Numbered from the stretch's first letter, positions 27,180 to 35,611 are shown. The stretch is 64,000 nucleotides of DNA from DATFTF01 sp963825175 (GCA_963825175.1 CAWGSA010000002.1:1860001-1924000); one strand, 5' to 3'. The notes: generated from the sequence alone by a model not told the origin. Translations and numbers: made by a program.

Positions 27180-27457
27180 TGGAGCAGGTGGTGGATCCTT
27201 CGAACGCACGACACCGGCAGACCAAGGTCGGCCGCGTCGTGTCCGACAAGATGAACAAGACGATCGTGGTCGAAGTCGAAAGGCGAGTCCAGGAGGCGCG
27301 CTACGACCGGACGATCCGGAGAACCAGCCGATTCCTGGCGCACGACGAGGGGAGCGTCGCCAAGCTCGGCGACACCGTCCGGATCGAGGAAACCAGACCG
27401 CTCTCCAAGACCAAGAGATGGCGATTGAGGGAAGTCCTCGTCAAGGCGCGGGCGTAG
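27179..27457 (+). CDS. rpsQ: Ribosomal protein S17
   Basis: Primary 16S-binding OB-fold protein of 92 residues. KVGRVVSDKMNKTIVVEVER and GDTVRIEETRPLSKTKRWRL are diagnostic. The ATG overlaps the rpmC stop (TGATG); a GTG just upstream would add one residue. Confidence 0.97.
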   Translation: MEQVVDPSNARHRQTKVGRVVSDKMNKTIVVEVERRVQEARYDRTIRRTSRFLAHDEGSVAKLGDTVRIEETRPLSKTKRWRLREVLVKARA

Positions 27458-27466
27458 GGGGCGGTC

Positions 27467-27844
27467 ATGATCCAGATGGGAACGATTCTCGAGGTGGCGG
27501 ACAACTCCGGGGCGCGGCGGATTGCCTGCATCCGGATGCGCGGCGGCTCGGCCGGACGCTACGCCCGGCTGGGAGACGTCATCACCGCCTCGGTCAAGGA
27601 GGCCGCACCGGACTCTCCGTTCGTCGAGAAGCACGGTAAACGCGTCGTCCGCGCGGTCATCGTTCGCACGCGTCGCAACCATCGTCGCCGCGACGGTTCG
27701 TACATCCGATTCGACGACAACGCCGCCGTGCTCATCTCCAACGAGGGAGAGCCGGTCGGAACGCGCGTCTTCGGACCGGTAGCCCGCGAGCTGCGGGAGA
27801 AGAAGTTCATGAAGATCATCTCACTCGCACCGGAAGTGCTGTGA
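27467..27844 (+). CDS. rplN: Ribosomal protein L14
   Basis: L14 contacts the small subunit at bridge B8. The 125 residues include MIQMGTILEVADNSGARRIA, GDVITASVKEAAP, VRAVIVRTRRNHRRRDGSYI and FGPVARELREKKFMKIISLA. First gene of the spc-type segment. The stop overlaps rplX by one base. Confidence 0.98.
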   Translation: MIQMGTILEVADNSGARRIACIRMRGGSAGRYARLGDVITASVKEAAPDSPFVEKHGKRVVRAVIVRTRRNHRRRDGSYIRFDDNAAVLISNEGEPVGTRVFGPVARELREKKFMKIISLAPEVL

Positions 27845-28167
27845 TGAAGAAGACGAAGCTGAAGAAGAACGATCTGGTGGTCGTCATCGCCGGCAAGGAT
27901 CGCGGCAGGCAGGGGAAAGTTCTTCGGATTCTCCCGACCGAAGGCCGCGCCCTGGTCGAACGCGTCAATCTGATCAAGCGGCATGTGCGGCCCAATCCCG
28001 CCAAGAACATCGCGGGAGGCATTTCGGAGAAGGAGGCGCCGATCCACCTCTCCAATCTGATGCTCGTCGATCCCGATCGAAACGCGCGGACGCGCATCGG
28101 ACGGCGCCGGGCCAAGGATGGCTCTCCGGAGCGGTTTGCCAAGAAGAGCGGGGCGGCGTTGGCATGA
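27844..28167 (+). CDS. rplX: Ribosomal protein L24
   Basis: Assembly-initiating protein with an N-terminal KOW motif (LKKNDLVVVIAGKDRGRQGKVL) and NLIKRHVRPNPAKNIAGGI. 107 residues from the ATG; a GTG one codon upstream is an alternative. Confidence 0.97.
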   Translation: MKKTKLKKNDLVVVIAGKDRGRQGKVLRILPTEGRALVERVNLIKRHVRPNPAKNIAGGISEKEAPIHLSNLMLVDPDRNARTRIGRRRAKDGSPERFAKKSGAALA

Positions 28168-28280
28168 GGGTGCGGTGTTCGGCGTGCGACGTCCTCCGTT
28201 GCAGAGTCGAACGCGACACCTCGAACAGAGAACAGAGAACAGAGAACAGAGAACATCGAACATAGAACGTAGAAATCGAT
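28168..28280 (+). repeat. GAACNNN heptad array before rplE
   Basis: Eight consecutive heptads run from 28223 to 28278: GAACAGA four times, then GAACATC, GAACATA, GAACGTA, GAAATCG, ending two bases before the rplE ATG. Upstream (28170-28195) is a degenerate opposite-sense arm (GTGCGGT, GTTCGGC, GTGCGAC, GTCC). The 113-nt gap holds nothing else, and no Shine-Dalgarno adjoins the ATG. Confidence 0.85.
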
Positions 28281-28823
28281 ATGACAGCTCGACTGAAAGA
28301 ACAGTACTCGAAGGAAGTGGCGCCGGCGCTCCGCAAGGAGCTGGCGATCGACAACGCCATGGCCATTCCCCGTCTCCAGAAGATCGTGCTGAACATGGGA
28401 CTGGGCGAGGCGGTGGCCAATCCCAAGATCATGGACGGCGCGGTCGACGAGCTCTCGGCGATCGCCGGGCAGAAGGCGGTCGTGACGCGCGCCAAGAAGG
28501 CGATCGCCACCTACAAGCTGCGGACGGGCATGCCGATCGGCGCGCGGGTGACCCTCCGCGGAGACCGGATGTACGAGTTTCTGGATCGCCTGATCAACAT
28601 CGCCTTGCCGCGCGTGCGCGACTTCCGCGGCGTATCGACCAAGGCCTTCGACGGCCGCGGCAACTATACGTTGGGCATCCGGGACCATTTCATCTTCCCG
28701 GAGATCGACTACGCCAGGACCGACAAGTCCAAGGGTCTGAACGTGACCATCGTGACGACGGCCGGCCGCGACGACAGCGCGCGGGCGCTCTTGAAAGCGC
28801 TCGGAATGCCGTTCGGGCGCTGA
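28281..28823 (+). CDS. rplE: Ribosomal protein L5
   Basis: L5 binds 5S rRNA and contacts the P-site tRNA elbow. The 180 residues include NAMAIPRLQKIVLNMGLGEA, QKAVVTRAKKAIATYKLR, and FDGRGNYTLGIRDHFIFPEI. The start follows a run of GAAC heptads rather than a Shine-Dalgarno. Confidence 0.98.
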   Translation: MTARLKEQYSKEVAPALRKELAIDNAMAIPRLQKIVLNMGLGEAVANPKIMDGAVDELSAIAGQKAVVTRAKKAIATYKLRTGMPIGARVTLRGDRMYEFLDRLINIALPRVRDFRGVSTKAFDGRGNYTLGIRDHFIFPEIDYARTDKSKGLNVTIVTTAGRDDSARALLKALGMPFGR

Positions 28824-28854
28824 TCGAGCAGGAAAAAGGAAGAGAGAACGGAAT

Positions 28855-29040
28855 ATGGCAAGAAGGGCAATGATCATCAAGGCGGCCAGGAAGCCGAAGT
28901 TCTCCACGCGCAAGGTGCGCCGCTGCCGCCGCTGCGGCCGCGCGCGCAGCGTGCTGAGAAAGTTCGGCATGTGCCGTATCTGTTTTCGCCAGAACGCCAC
29001 CGCGGGGTACCTGCCGGGTGTCGTCAAGGCGTCGTGGTAG
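28855..29040 (+). CDS. rpsN: Ribosomal protein S14, zinc type
   Basis: The 61-residue short form of S14. Cysteines form a CxxC...CxxC knuckle (CRRCGRARS and GMCRICFR), marking the zinc-binding C+ version, and it ends in the usual GYLPGVVKASW. AGGAGGGAG at its stop serves rpsH. Confidence 0.97.
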   Translation: MARRAMIIKAARKPKFSTRKVRRCRRCGRARSVLRKFGMCRICFRQNATAGYLPGVVKASW

Positions 29041-29058
29041 GAGGGAGCGGGGCAACGT

Positions 29059-29475
29059 ATGGCTAGCAAACGAAGCACCGTCACCGGCGACGCGATTACC
29101 GATCTCTTGAACCGGCTTCGCAACGGGATGCGGGCTGGTCACGACCGCGTGGATATTCCAGCCTCTCGGGTGAGGGAGAGCGTCTTGAAAGTGCTCTCCG
29201 AAGAGGGGTACGTCGGCACCTACCGCCGGGTCGAGGAGAAGGGCAAATCGTGGCTACGGGTCGCGCTGAAGTACGATGGCGAAGGCGAGCCCATTGTCAA
29301 CGGGCTCGAGCGCGTCTCCAGACCGGGGCGCCGCGTGTATGCGGCGGCCAAGGAGATCCCGGAGGTGCTGGGCGGTCTTGGCATCTCGATCCTTTCGACT
29401 TCGAGGGGGATCGTGACCGGCCAAAAAGCCCGGGAGCAGCGTCTGGGCGGCGAAGTCCTGTGCAACGTCTGGTGA
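29059..29475 (+). CDS. rpsH: Ribosomal protein S8
   Basis: S8 binds central-domain 16S rRNA and in E. coli represses the spc operon. The 138 residues include DAITDLLNRLRNGMRAGHDR, VSRPGRRVYAAAKEIPEVLG and ILSTSRGIVTGQKAREQRLG, ending EVLCNVW. Length and end are canonical. Confidence 0.98.
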   Translation: MASKRSTVTGDAITDLLNRLRNGMRAGHDRVDIPASRVRESVLKVLSEEGYVGTYRRVEEKGKSWLRVALKYDGEGEPIVNGLERVSRPGRRVYAAAKEIPEVLGGLGISILSTSRGIVTGQKAREQRLGGEVLCNVW

Positions 29476-29515
29476 GCACGAAGCGGATGGAAGAGTCGGG
29501 AGCGGGAGGTCCATC

Positions 29516-29558
29516 GTGTCACGTGTAGGGAAAATGCCGATCGCGATCCCGAAAGGGG
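29516..29558 (+). promoter_or_regulatory. GTG initiation region of rplF
   Basis: GGGAGG at 29506-29511 precedes a GTG (29516) that gives the standard L6 N-terminus SRVGKMPIAIPKGV. The next ATG is six codons in and would remove conserved residues, so GTG is preferred. Confidence 0.5.
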
Positions 29559-30058
29559 TCGACATCCGGACGGAGGGGGAATTCGTTCGGGTCAAGGGGC
29601 CGAAGGGAGAGCTGGCCAACCGGATCCCGCCGGGCCTGACGGTCGCGATCGACGGGGGACTGGTTCGCATCGCGCGGCAGGACGATGCCAAGCAGCAGCG
29701 GGCCTTCCACGGCTTGCTGCGCAGCCTCGTGGCCAACTCCGTCGAGGGCGTGACCAAGGGCTTCACCAAGGAACTCGAGATCGTGGGCGTCGGCTACCGG
29801 GCGGAAGTCAAGGGGAAAGCGGTCGTCTTCGCCCTGGGCTACTCCCATCCGATCCAGTTCCCGATTCCCGACGGGATCGCCGTCGCCGTCGACGCGAAGG
29901 CCGGAAGGCTGACGGTCTCCGGAGCCGATCGGCAGAAGGTCGGCCAGACCGCGGCCGAGATTCGCAAGCTCCGGGTTCCCGATCCGTACAAGGCGAAGGG
30001 CATCAAGTACGTCAACGAAGTGATCCGGCGCAAAGTCGGGAAGGCCGGCGGGAAGTAG
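29516..30058 (+). CDS. rplF: Ribosomal protein L6
   Basis: L6 lies near the sarcin-ricin loop. The 180 residues start with GTG as SRVGKMPIAIPKGVDIRTEG and include NSVEGVTKGFTKELEIVGVG and RVPDPYKAKGIKYVNEVIRR. Two bases separate it from rplR. Confidence 0.98.
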   Translation: MSRVGKMPIAIPKGVDIRTEGEFVRVKGPKGELANRIPPGLTVAIDGGLVRIARQDDAKQQRAFHGLLRSLVANSVEGVTKGFTKELEIVGVGYRAEVKGKAVVFALGYSHPIQFPIPDGIAVAVDAKAGRLTVSGADRQKVGQTAAEIRKLRVPDPYKAKGIKYVNEVIRRKVGKAGGK

Positions 30059-30060
30059 TC

Positions 30061-30426
30061 ATGAAAACCGAGGTCCGAGTCGAGGCTCGCCGGCGCGTGC
30101 GCGTGCGGATCAGGGAAAAGGTCCGCGGGACCGCCTCACGGCCCCGCCTGGCGGTCTTCAAGAGCGGGAAGCACATTTACGCGCAAGTGATCGACGACTT
30201 GAGCGGCAGAACGGTCGCGCAGGCATCCTCGCTCGATGCCGACCTGAAGAAGCAGGAGAAGGTCGGCGCGAACGTGGCGACCGCGCGCAAGGTCGGGCAG
30301 CTAGTGGCCGGCCGCGCCAAGCAGAAGGGGATCGTGCGGGTCGTCTTCGACCGGGGCGGATACATCTACCACGGCAAGGTCAAGGCCTTGGCCGATGCGG
30401 CCCGAGAGGGCGGACTGGAGTTCTAG
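30061..30426 (+). CDS. rplR: Ribosomal protein L18
   Basis: 5S rRNA-binding protein of 121 residues: TASRPRLAVFKSGKHIYAQV, GRTVAQASSLDADLKKQ, and a C-terminal VVFDRGGYIYHGKVKALADA. GAGGAT in the 33-nt gap serves rpsE. Confidence 0.98.
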   Translation: MKTEVRVEARRRVRVRIREKVRGTASRPRLAVFKSGKHIYAQVIDDLSGRTVAQASSLDADLKKQEKVGANVATARKVGQLVAGRAKQKGIVRVVFDRGGYIYHGKVKALADAAREGGLEF

Positions 30427-30459
30427 GCCGATGCGAACCCATCCAAACGAGGATCGCCG

Positions 30460-31017
30460 ATGAGCAGCAACCGAGGGCATAGCGGGCCGCGCGCTCCGCG
30501 GGAACGGGAAAAAGAACGGGACGCCCAGGGACGCGAGCTGATCGACCGGGTCGTGCACATCAACCGGGTGACGAAGGTCGTCAAGGGAGGCAAGAACTTT
30601 TCCTTCTCGGCGCTCGTCGTCGTCGGAGACGGCCAGGGCCGCGTGGGCTACGGATCGGGAAAGGCCAAGGAAGTCCCGATGGCCATCAAGAAGGGCATCG
30701 AGATGGCGAAGAAGAACATGCGCGCCATCAGCCTCAAGGGCACAACGATCCCGCACACCGTTCTGGGGCGCTACGGCGCGGGCCGCGTCCTGTTGAAGCC
30801 CGCGGCCGCGGGCACCGGCGTCATCGCGGGAGGACCGGTCCGAGCGGTTCTCGAATCCGTCGGCGTGGCAGACATCCTGACGAAGTCGCTGCGCACGACC
30901 AATCCGCACAACGTCATCAAGGCGACGTTCGATGCGCTGACGCAATTGAAGAACGAAGATGAATTACGGCGTCGCCGCGGCATGGTCGCGCCGACCACCG
31001 TGGAGACCGAGTCGTGA
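30460..31017 (+). CDS. rpsE: Ribosomal protein S5
   Basis: S5 is a fidelity protein at the mRNA entry channel. The 185 residues contain LIDRVVHINRVTKVVKGGKN, GDGQGRVGYGSGKAKEVPMA, and GVADILTKSLRTTNPHNVIK. It has about 20 polar residues ahead of the conserved core. The stop overlaps rpmD (GTGA). Confidence 0.98.
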   Translation: MSSNRGHSGPRAPREREKERDAQGRELIDRVVHINRVTKVVKGGKNFSFSALVVVGDGQGRVGYGSGKAKEVPMAIKKGIEMAKKNMRAISLKGTTIPHTVLGRYGAGRVLLKPAAAGTGVIAGGPVRAVLESVGVADILTKSLRTTNPHNVIKATFDALTQLKNEDELRRRRGMVAPTTVETES

Positions 31018-31226
31018 CGAATCCGAGGAGCGCGTCGAAGACGACGCCGGGGAAGACCTTGACGCTGCGCTGGGTCCGCAGCGCCATCTGCACGCCGAAG
31101 GACCAGAAGGCGGCCGTGCGCGGATTGGGATTCCGTCGTCTGGGTGAACGCCTGGTGCGCGAGGACACGCCCTCCATTCGAGGAATGGTGCGCAAGGTCC
31201 GGCATCTGGTCGAAATCGAAGGGTAG
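31014..31226 (+). CDS. rpmD: Ribosomal protein L30
   Basis: Small L30 of 70 residues with GTG start overlapping rpsE. The core LTLRWVRSAICTPKDQKAAV, GLGFRRLGERLVREDTPSIR and GMVRKVRHLVEIE fits the family, with about ten extra N-terminal residues. Confidence 0.93.
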   Translation: MTNPRSASKTTPGKTLTLRWVRSAICTPKDQKAAVRGLGFRRLGERLVREDTPSIRGMVRKVRHLVEIEG

Positions 31227-31233
31227 AGCTCGC

Positions 31234-31899
31234 ATGGTCGACAAGAAGAAAGCTCCCAAGAAGAAGGCCGCGCCGGCCCGCTCCGGCAAGACGCCGGTCA
31301 AAAAGGCGGCGGCCCGCGCGGAAGCGAAACCCGCCAAGCCTGCCCGGACGGCGACGGCCGCGGCGCCGCACGCGAAGGCGAAGAGCCGGGTGGCCGCGCC
31401 GAAGGCGGCGGCACCCGCGGAGAAGGCCCCGCCCCGCCCCGCCGGTCCTCGTCCGCTGAGCCTCCATGACCTGCGCCCGTCGCTGGGAGCCACGCACGCC
31501 CGCAAGAGGGTCGGCAGGGGCCCCGGGAGCGGTCATGGGAAGACGGCCGGACGGGGCGACAAGGGGCAGAAGTCGCGCAGCGGCTATCGCCACATGCGAG
31601 GCTTCGAGGGCGGCCAGATGCCGCTGCACCGTCGCGTCCCCAAGCGGGGCTTCACGAACATTTTTCGAGTCGAATATGACGTCGTCAACCTTGCCGACCT
31701 CGACCGCTTCGAGTCGGGGGCCAAGGTGACGCCCGAGTCGCTCGCTTCCCATCGTCTCGCCCATGGCCGCCGTCCGGTCAAGATCCTGGGAGACGGGGAG
31801 ATCGGCAAGCCGCTCGAGGTGTCGGCGCACAAGTTCTCGGCCAGCGCTCAGGCGAAGATCGAAGCCGCCGGCGGGCGCTGCGAGGTGATTCCCCGTTGA
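31234..31899 (+). CDS. rplO: Ribosomal protein L15 with long basic N-terminal extension
   Basis: L15 is a late-assembly large-subunit protein. Residues from about 76 on are ordinary (LSLHDLRPSLGATHARKRVG, GSGHGKTAGRGDKGQKSRSG, GFEGGQMPLHRRVPKRGF). The first ~75 residues are a Lys/Ala/Pro tract (VDKKKAPKKKAAPARSGKTP onward), making it 221 residues against a usual ~146. The extension is in frame from an ATG seven bases after rpmD and has no stop, so it is probably translated. The stop overlaps the secY TTG. Confidence 0.95.
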   Translation: MVDKKKAPKKKAAPARSGKTPVKKAAARAEAKPAKPARTATAAAPHAKAKSRVAAPKAAAPAEKAPPRPAGPRPLSLHDLRPSLGATHARKRVGRGPGSGHGKTAGRGDKGQKSRSGYRHMRGFEGGQMPLHRRVPKRGFTNIFRVEYDVVNLADLDRFESGAKVTPESLASHRLAHGRRPVKILGDGEIGKPLEVSAHKFSASAQAKIEAAGGRCEVIPR

Positions 31900-33281
31900 G
31901 CGCCCTCCAGAGCTTCGCCAACATCTTCAACGTGCCGGACCTGCGCAAGCGGGTGCTCTTCACGTTCATGGTGCTCGCGGTCTACCGGTTGGGCGCCTTG
32001 ATCCCGACTCCCGGCGTCGACCCCGCCGCCCTTCACGAGTTCTTCCGATCGACCGCGGGAGGGCCGCTCGGGTTTCTGGACATTTTCTCGGGCGGAGCGC
32101 TACGGCGACTCTCCGTCTTCGCGCTGGGCATCATGCCCTACATCTCGGCGTCGATCATCCTGCAGCTCTTGACCGTGGTCTGGCCCTACCTCGAGAAGCT
32201 CTCCAAAGAGGGAGAGATGGGGAGAAAGAAGATCACGCAGTACACGCGCTACGGCACGGTGCTCCTCTCGCTCATTCAATCCGCGGGCATCGCGATCTGG
32301 CTCGAGAAGCAGCAGCAGGGCGCGACGAAGCTGGTGCCGCACGGGGGCTGGGCGTTCCGTCTCATGGCCATCATGACCCTGACCACGGGCACGATCTTCA
32401 TCATGTGGCTGGGAGAACAGATCACCGAACGCGGCATCGGAAACGGCATCTCGCTCATCATCTTTGCCGGGATCGTGGTTCGCCTTCCATCGGCCATTTC
32501 CGGGCTGTTCCAGTTCATCCGCACGGGCAACCTTTCGATCCTGACGCTGATCTTCGTCCTTCTCTTCATGGCCGGGATCGTGGCCCTCATCGTCTTCGTG
32601 GAGCGGGCGCAGAGGCGCATCCCGGTGCAATACGCCAAGCGCGTGGTTGGCCGGCGCGTCTACGGAGGCCAGAACACGTACCTGCCTCTCCGGATCAACA
32701 CCGGCGGCGTGATCCCGATCATCTTTGCCATCTCGATCCTTCAGATCCCGTACTACCTGTCCACGGTCGTCGGCGCCGACTGGATGAAGAAGGTCGCCGA
32801 CTCGCTCCATCAGGGCCAGCCCCTCTATGTCCTGATCTACGGCGTCGGCATCATCTTTTTCTGCTATTTCTACACGTCGATCATCTTCAATCCGGTCGAC
32901 ACGGCCGACAACATGCGCAAGTACGGCGGTTTCATCCCGGGGATCCGGCCCGGCCGCAAGACGGCGGACTACATCGACACGGTCCTGTCGCGCCTGACCA
33001 TCGTCGGAGCGGTGTACCTGACCTTCGTGGCGCTCTTGCCGGAGTTCCTTTCCTCGGGGTTCAAGGTCCAGAGTCTGCCCTGGATCGGCTCCACGCTCTA
33101 CAACGTCTTGCCGCAATTCGTGAGTCAGGGATTTGGATTCAACTTCTATTTCGGCGGAACGTCCCTCCTCATCGTGGTTGGCGTGGCGATGGACACGGTT
33201 CAGCAGGTCGAGTCGAAGCTTGTCGAGCACCACTACACCGGTTTTCTGAAGAAGAGCCGGGTCCGTGGCCGGCGCTACTAG
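31896..33281 (+). CDS. secY: Preprotein translocase subunit SecY
   Basis: Channel subunit of SecYEG, 461 residues with about ten membrane helices. Landmarks: FNVPDLRKRVLFTFMVLAVY, GGALRRLSVFALGIMPYISA-type plug region, and MDTVQQVESKLVEHHYTGFL at the end. The start is TTG in a TTGA overlap with rplO and gives the expected N-terminus SALQSFANIFNVPDLR. Confidence 0.98.
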   Translation: MSALQSFANIFNVPDLRKRVLFTFMVLAVYRLGALIPTPGVDPAALHEFFRSTAGGPLGFLDIFSGGALRRLSVFALGIMPYISASIILQLLTVVWPYLEKLSKEGEMGRKKITQYTRYGTVLLSLIQSAGIAIWLEKQQQGATKLVPHGGWAFRLMAIMTLTTGTIFIMWLGEQITERGIGNGISLIIFAGIVVRLPSAISGLFQFIRTGNLSILTLIFVLLFMAGIVALIVFVERAQRRIPVQYAKRVVGRRVYGGQNTYLPLRINTGGVIPIIFAISILQIPYYLSTVVGADWMKKVADSLHQGQPLYVLIYGVGIIFFCYFYTSIIFNPVDTADNMRKYGGFIPGIRPGRKTADYIDTVLSRLTIVGAVYLTFVALLPEFLSSGFKVQSLPWIGSTLYNVLPQFVSQGFGFNFYFGGTSLLIVVGVAMDTVQQVESKLVEHHYTGFLKKSRVRGRRY

Positions 33282-33303
33282 GGATGGCCGGGAAGCAGGA
33301 GCG

Positions 33304-33891
33304 ATGCGTATCGTCTTTCTCGGCCCGCCGGGCAGCGGCAAAGGGACTCAAGCGAGGTACCTGTCGCAGCGCCTTGCCGTGCCCGCCATTTCCACGGGCG
33401 AGATGCTCCGGGAGGCAGTGCGCGAGGCCACGCCGCTGGGGCTCCAGGCCCGATCGATCATGGATGCGGGCGACCTGGTCTCCGACGACCTCATGATCGG
33501 CCTGATCGAGGAGCGCCTGGGCCGTCCGGATGCCCAGAAGGGATTCATCCTGGATGGTTTTCCGCGGACGGTGGAACAGGCCGAGGCCCTGGAGCGGCTG
33601 CTCACCGGAAATGGCCAGCGCCTTTTGGCGGTTCTCAATCTGCAGGTCCCGGAGACGGTGATTCTCGATCGGCTGCACGGACGCTCGGCTCAGGAGCACC
33701 GCCGCGACGATCGGCCCGACGCGATTGCGGAGCGGCTGCGCGTCTATCATGAGCGCACCGAGCCACTCATCGGCTACTACCGAGGTCGCCGTCTTCTGGC
33801 GGACGTGGACGGAATGGGAGACGTGGACGAAATCGCCGAGAGAATCGATAAGGCTGTGGAAGGCGCGGAGCGGGCGCGGGGGGCTGCGTGA
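33304..33891 (+). CDS. adk: Adenylate kinase, short-lid form
   Basis: Interconverts ATP + AMP and two ADP. The 195 residues include P-loop GPPGSGKGTQ (residues 7-16), AMP-binding STGEMLR and GFILDGFPRT, and RRDDRPDAIAERL at the lid. The lid is short (no long insert or Cys knuckle). CAGGAG precedes the ATG. A secY-adk-map-infA run is typical. It overlaps map (GTGA). Confidence 0.96.
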   Translation: MRIVFLGPPGSGKGTQARYLSQRLAVPAISTGEMLREAVREATPLGLQARSIMDAGDLVSDDLMIGLIEERLGRPDAQKGFILDGFPRTVEQAEALERLLTGNGQRLLAVLNLQVPETVILDRLHGRSAQEHRRDDRPDAIAERLRVYHERTEPLIGYYRGRRLLADVDGMGDVDEIAERIDKAVEGAERARGAA

Positions 33892-34679
33892 TCACGTTGC
33901 GCAGCGCCGACGAGCTGGCCAAGCTGGAGAGGGCGTCCGCGGTGGTGTTGGAGACACTGGACGTGGTCACTGCGGCTGTCGCGCCGGGTATCACGACCGA
34001 AGATCTCGACCGGATGGCCGAATCCGAGATCCGCGCCCGGGGAGCGCAGCCCGCCTTCATCGGCTATCGCGGTTATCCCAAGACGCTGTGCACCTCGATC
34101 AACGATGAGGTCGTTCATGGGATCCCGGCCCGGCGTTGTCTGAGCGAGGGGGACATCATCGGAATCGACTGCGGCGCGATCGTCGAAGGGTATTACGGCG
34201 ACGCCGCCAGGACCGTGCCGGTCGGGAAGGTCGATGCCGAGCGCGGCCAGTTGCTCGCGGTCACGCGGCGCGCTCTGGAAGCGGGCATCGCCGCGGCGCG
34301 TCCCGGCGCGCGGGTCTCCGATATCGGCGCGGCGATCGAAGCCATGGCCGTCACCCGCGGCTACGGAGTCGTCCGCGATTTTGTGGGTCATGGCGTGGGG
34401 ACAGCGCTCCACGAGGAGCCCCAGGTCCCCAACTACGGACCCGCCGGCCGTGGAGCGGTTCTCAAGGCCGGGATGGTGATCGCCATCGAGCCGATGTTCA
34501 ATCTCGGGCGCGCGGAGGTCACCGTCGACAAGGACGGATGGACCGTCCGAACGAAGGACGGAAGCGCATCGGCTCACTTTGAATTCACGGTGGCCATCCA
34601 GCCCGAGGGCGCGGTGATCCTGGGACGCGGCGAGCTGCGCGCCCGGACCTCCGACCGTTCCGTGATGGCGAGCGCCTAG
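33888..34679 (+). CDS. map: Methionine aminopeptidase, type I
   Basis: Removes N-terminal methionine from nascent proteins. The 263 residues (GTG start overlapping adk) carry the five metal ligands: Asp in GIDCGAIVEGYYGDAARTVP (two), His in GHGVGTALHEEPQVPNYG, Glu in AIEPMFNLG and Glu in AHFEFTVAI. Length and context are standard. Confidence 0.97.
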   Translation: MITLRSADELAKLERASAVVLETLDVVTAAVAPGITTEDLDRMAESEIRARGAQPAFIGYRGYPKTLCTSINDEVVHGIPARRCLSEGDIIGIDCGAIVEGYYGDAARTVPVGKVDAERGQLLAVTRRALEAGIAAARPGARVSDIGAAIEAMAVTRGYGVVRDFVGHGVGTALHEEPQVPNYGPAGRGAVLKAGMVIAIEPMFNLGRAEVTVDKDGWTVRTKDGSASAHFEFTVAIQPEGAVILGRGELRARTSDRSVMASA

Positions 34680-34680
34680 C

Positions 34681-34899
34681 ATGTCCAAAGAGGAGGCGAT
34701 CGAGGTGATGGCCACGGTGGTCGAGCCGCTCCCCAATGCCATGTTCAAGGTGGAGCTGGAAAACAAGCATCAGGTGCTTGCCCACATCTCCGGCAAGATG
34801 CGCAAGAACTTCATCCGCATTCTGCCGGGCGACAAGGTCCTGGTGGAGCTTTCCCCCTACGACCTGACCCGTGGGCGAATCATCTACCGGTACAAGTGA
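34681..34899 (+). CDS. infA: Translation initiation factor IF-1
   Basis: OB-fold factor occupying the ribosomal A site during initiation. The 72 residues contain LPNAMFKVELENKHQVLAHI, GKMRKNFIRILPGDKVLVEL and YDLTRGRIIYRYK. One base separates it from map. Confidence 0.98.
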   Translation: MSKEEAIEVMATVVEPLPNAMFKVELENKHQVLAHISGKMRKNFIRILPGDKVLVELSPYDLTRGRIIYRYK

Positions 34900-34903
34900 G
34901 AAA

Positions 34904-34935
34904 AGCTGTCAGCTGTCAGCTCTCGGCTCCCAGCG
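34904..34935 (+). repeat. AGCTGTC heptad array after infA
   Basis: AGCTGTC twice, then AGCTCTC, GGCTCCC, AGCGAAT, in register in the 76-nt infA-rpmJ gap. The unit resembles in inverse sense the GCTGACA units after rpsM at 35571, so the two arrays bracket rpmJ-rpsM. Confidence 0.7.
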
Positions 34936-34975
34936 AATCGACGAAGGGATGCAGAGCGGAGATTTCGAGGAAATC

Positions 34976-35089
34976 ATGAAAGTCCGGGCTTCGGTCAAGA
35001 AAATTTGCGCCAAGTGCAAGATCGTGCACCGCAAAGGGGTCGTGCGGGTGATTTGCTCGATCCCGAAGCACAAGCAGAGGCAGGGATGA
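34976..35089 (+). CDS. rpmJ: Ribosomal protein L36, zinc type
   Basis: 37-residue protein with the zinc motif CAKCKIVHRKGVVRVICSIP and final HKQRQG (Cys, Cys, Cys, His). The start MKVRASVKKICAKC is canonical. In-frame codons upstream are not L36-like and include the infA end. Confidence 0.95.
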   Translation: MKVRASVKKICAKCKIVHRKGVVRVICSIPKHKQRQG

Positions 35090-35094
35090 CGACC

Positions 35095-35170
35095 GGTGCG
35101 AGGTGCGACGTTCGAGGTTCTCCATTCGGTCCTCGGAGCGCGTGGCACGGAGAACATCGCACGTTTCAGA
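35095..35170 (+). repeat. GAAC/GTTC heptad element with inverted arms before rpsM
   Basis: Left arm 35095-35123: GTGCGAG, GTGCGAC, GTTCGAG, GTTCTCC. Right arm 35149-35162: GGAGAACATCGCAC, the inverse of the left arm with one heptad missing. This shows the same arm-spacer-arm plan as the GTNAGGC family with a different alphabet. AGGCAGGAG just after supplies the rpsM Shine-Dalgarno. Confidence 0.75.
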
Positions 35171-35186
35171 GGCAGGAGTAACAAAT

Positions 35187-35570
35187 ATGGCACGTATTGC
35201 TGGAGTCGACCTTCCGCTCAACAAGAGAGTCGAGGTCGGGCTCACTTACATCTTCGGGATCGGACGACCGAAGTCCAACTCCATTTTGAACAAGGCGGAT
35301 GTGCGGCCGGACACGCGGGTCAAGGATCTGTCCGAAGAGGAAGTCGTCCGGATTCGAAAGGTGATTACCGACGAGGTCAAGGTCGAAGGGGATCTGCGCA
35401 AAGACGTGGCCATGGACATCAAGCGGCTGATGGATATCGGCTGCTATCGCGGCATGCGGCATCGCCGCAACCTGCCCGTGCGCGGCCAGCGGACCCACAC
35501 CAACGCCCGGACGCGAAAGGGACCGCGCAAGCAGACCATTGCCGGAAAGAAGAAGGCCACGAAGAAGTAG
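35187..35570 (+). CDS. rpsM: Ribosomal protein S13
   Basis: Small-subunit head protein forming bridge B1. The 127 residues start MARIAGVDLPLNKRVEVGLT and include YRGMRHRRNLPVRGQRTHTN with the basic tail RTRKGPRKQTIAGKKKATKK. CAGGAG lies 8 nt before this ATG; the longer open frame upstream is not S13-like. Confidence 0.97.
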   Translation: MARIAGVDLPLNKRVEVGLTYIFGIGRPKSNSILNKADVRPDTRVKDLSEEEVVRIRKVITDEVKVEGDLRKDVAMDIKRLMDIGCYRGMRHRRNLPVRGQRTHTNARTRKGPRKQTIAGKKKATKK

Positions 35571-35593
35571 CTGACAGCTGACAGCTGTCAGCG
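35568..35593 (+). repeat. GCTGACA heptad array after rpsM
   Basis: Starting at the rpsM stop: GCTGACA, GCTGACA, GCTGTCA, GCG. Because AGCTGACAGCTGTCAGCT-type units are near-palindromic, the array can fold on itself. It is the counterpart of the AGCTGTC array after infA. Confidence 0.65.
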
Positions 35594-35611
35594 AGTATTC
35601 GAGAGGAAGAC

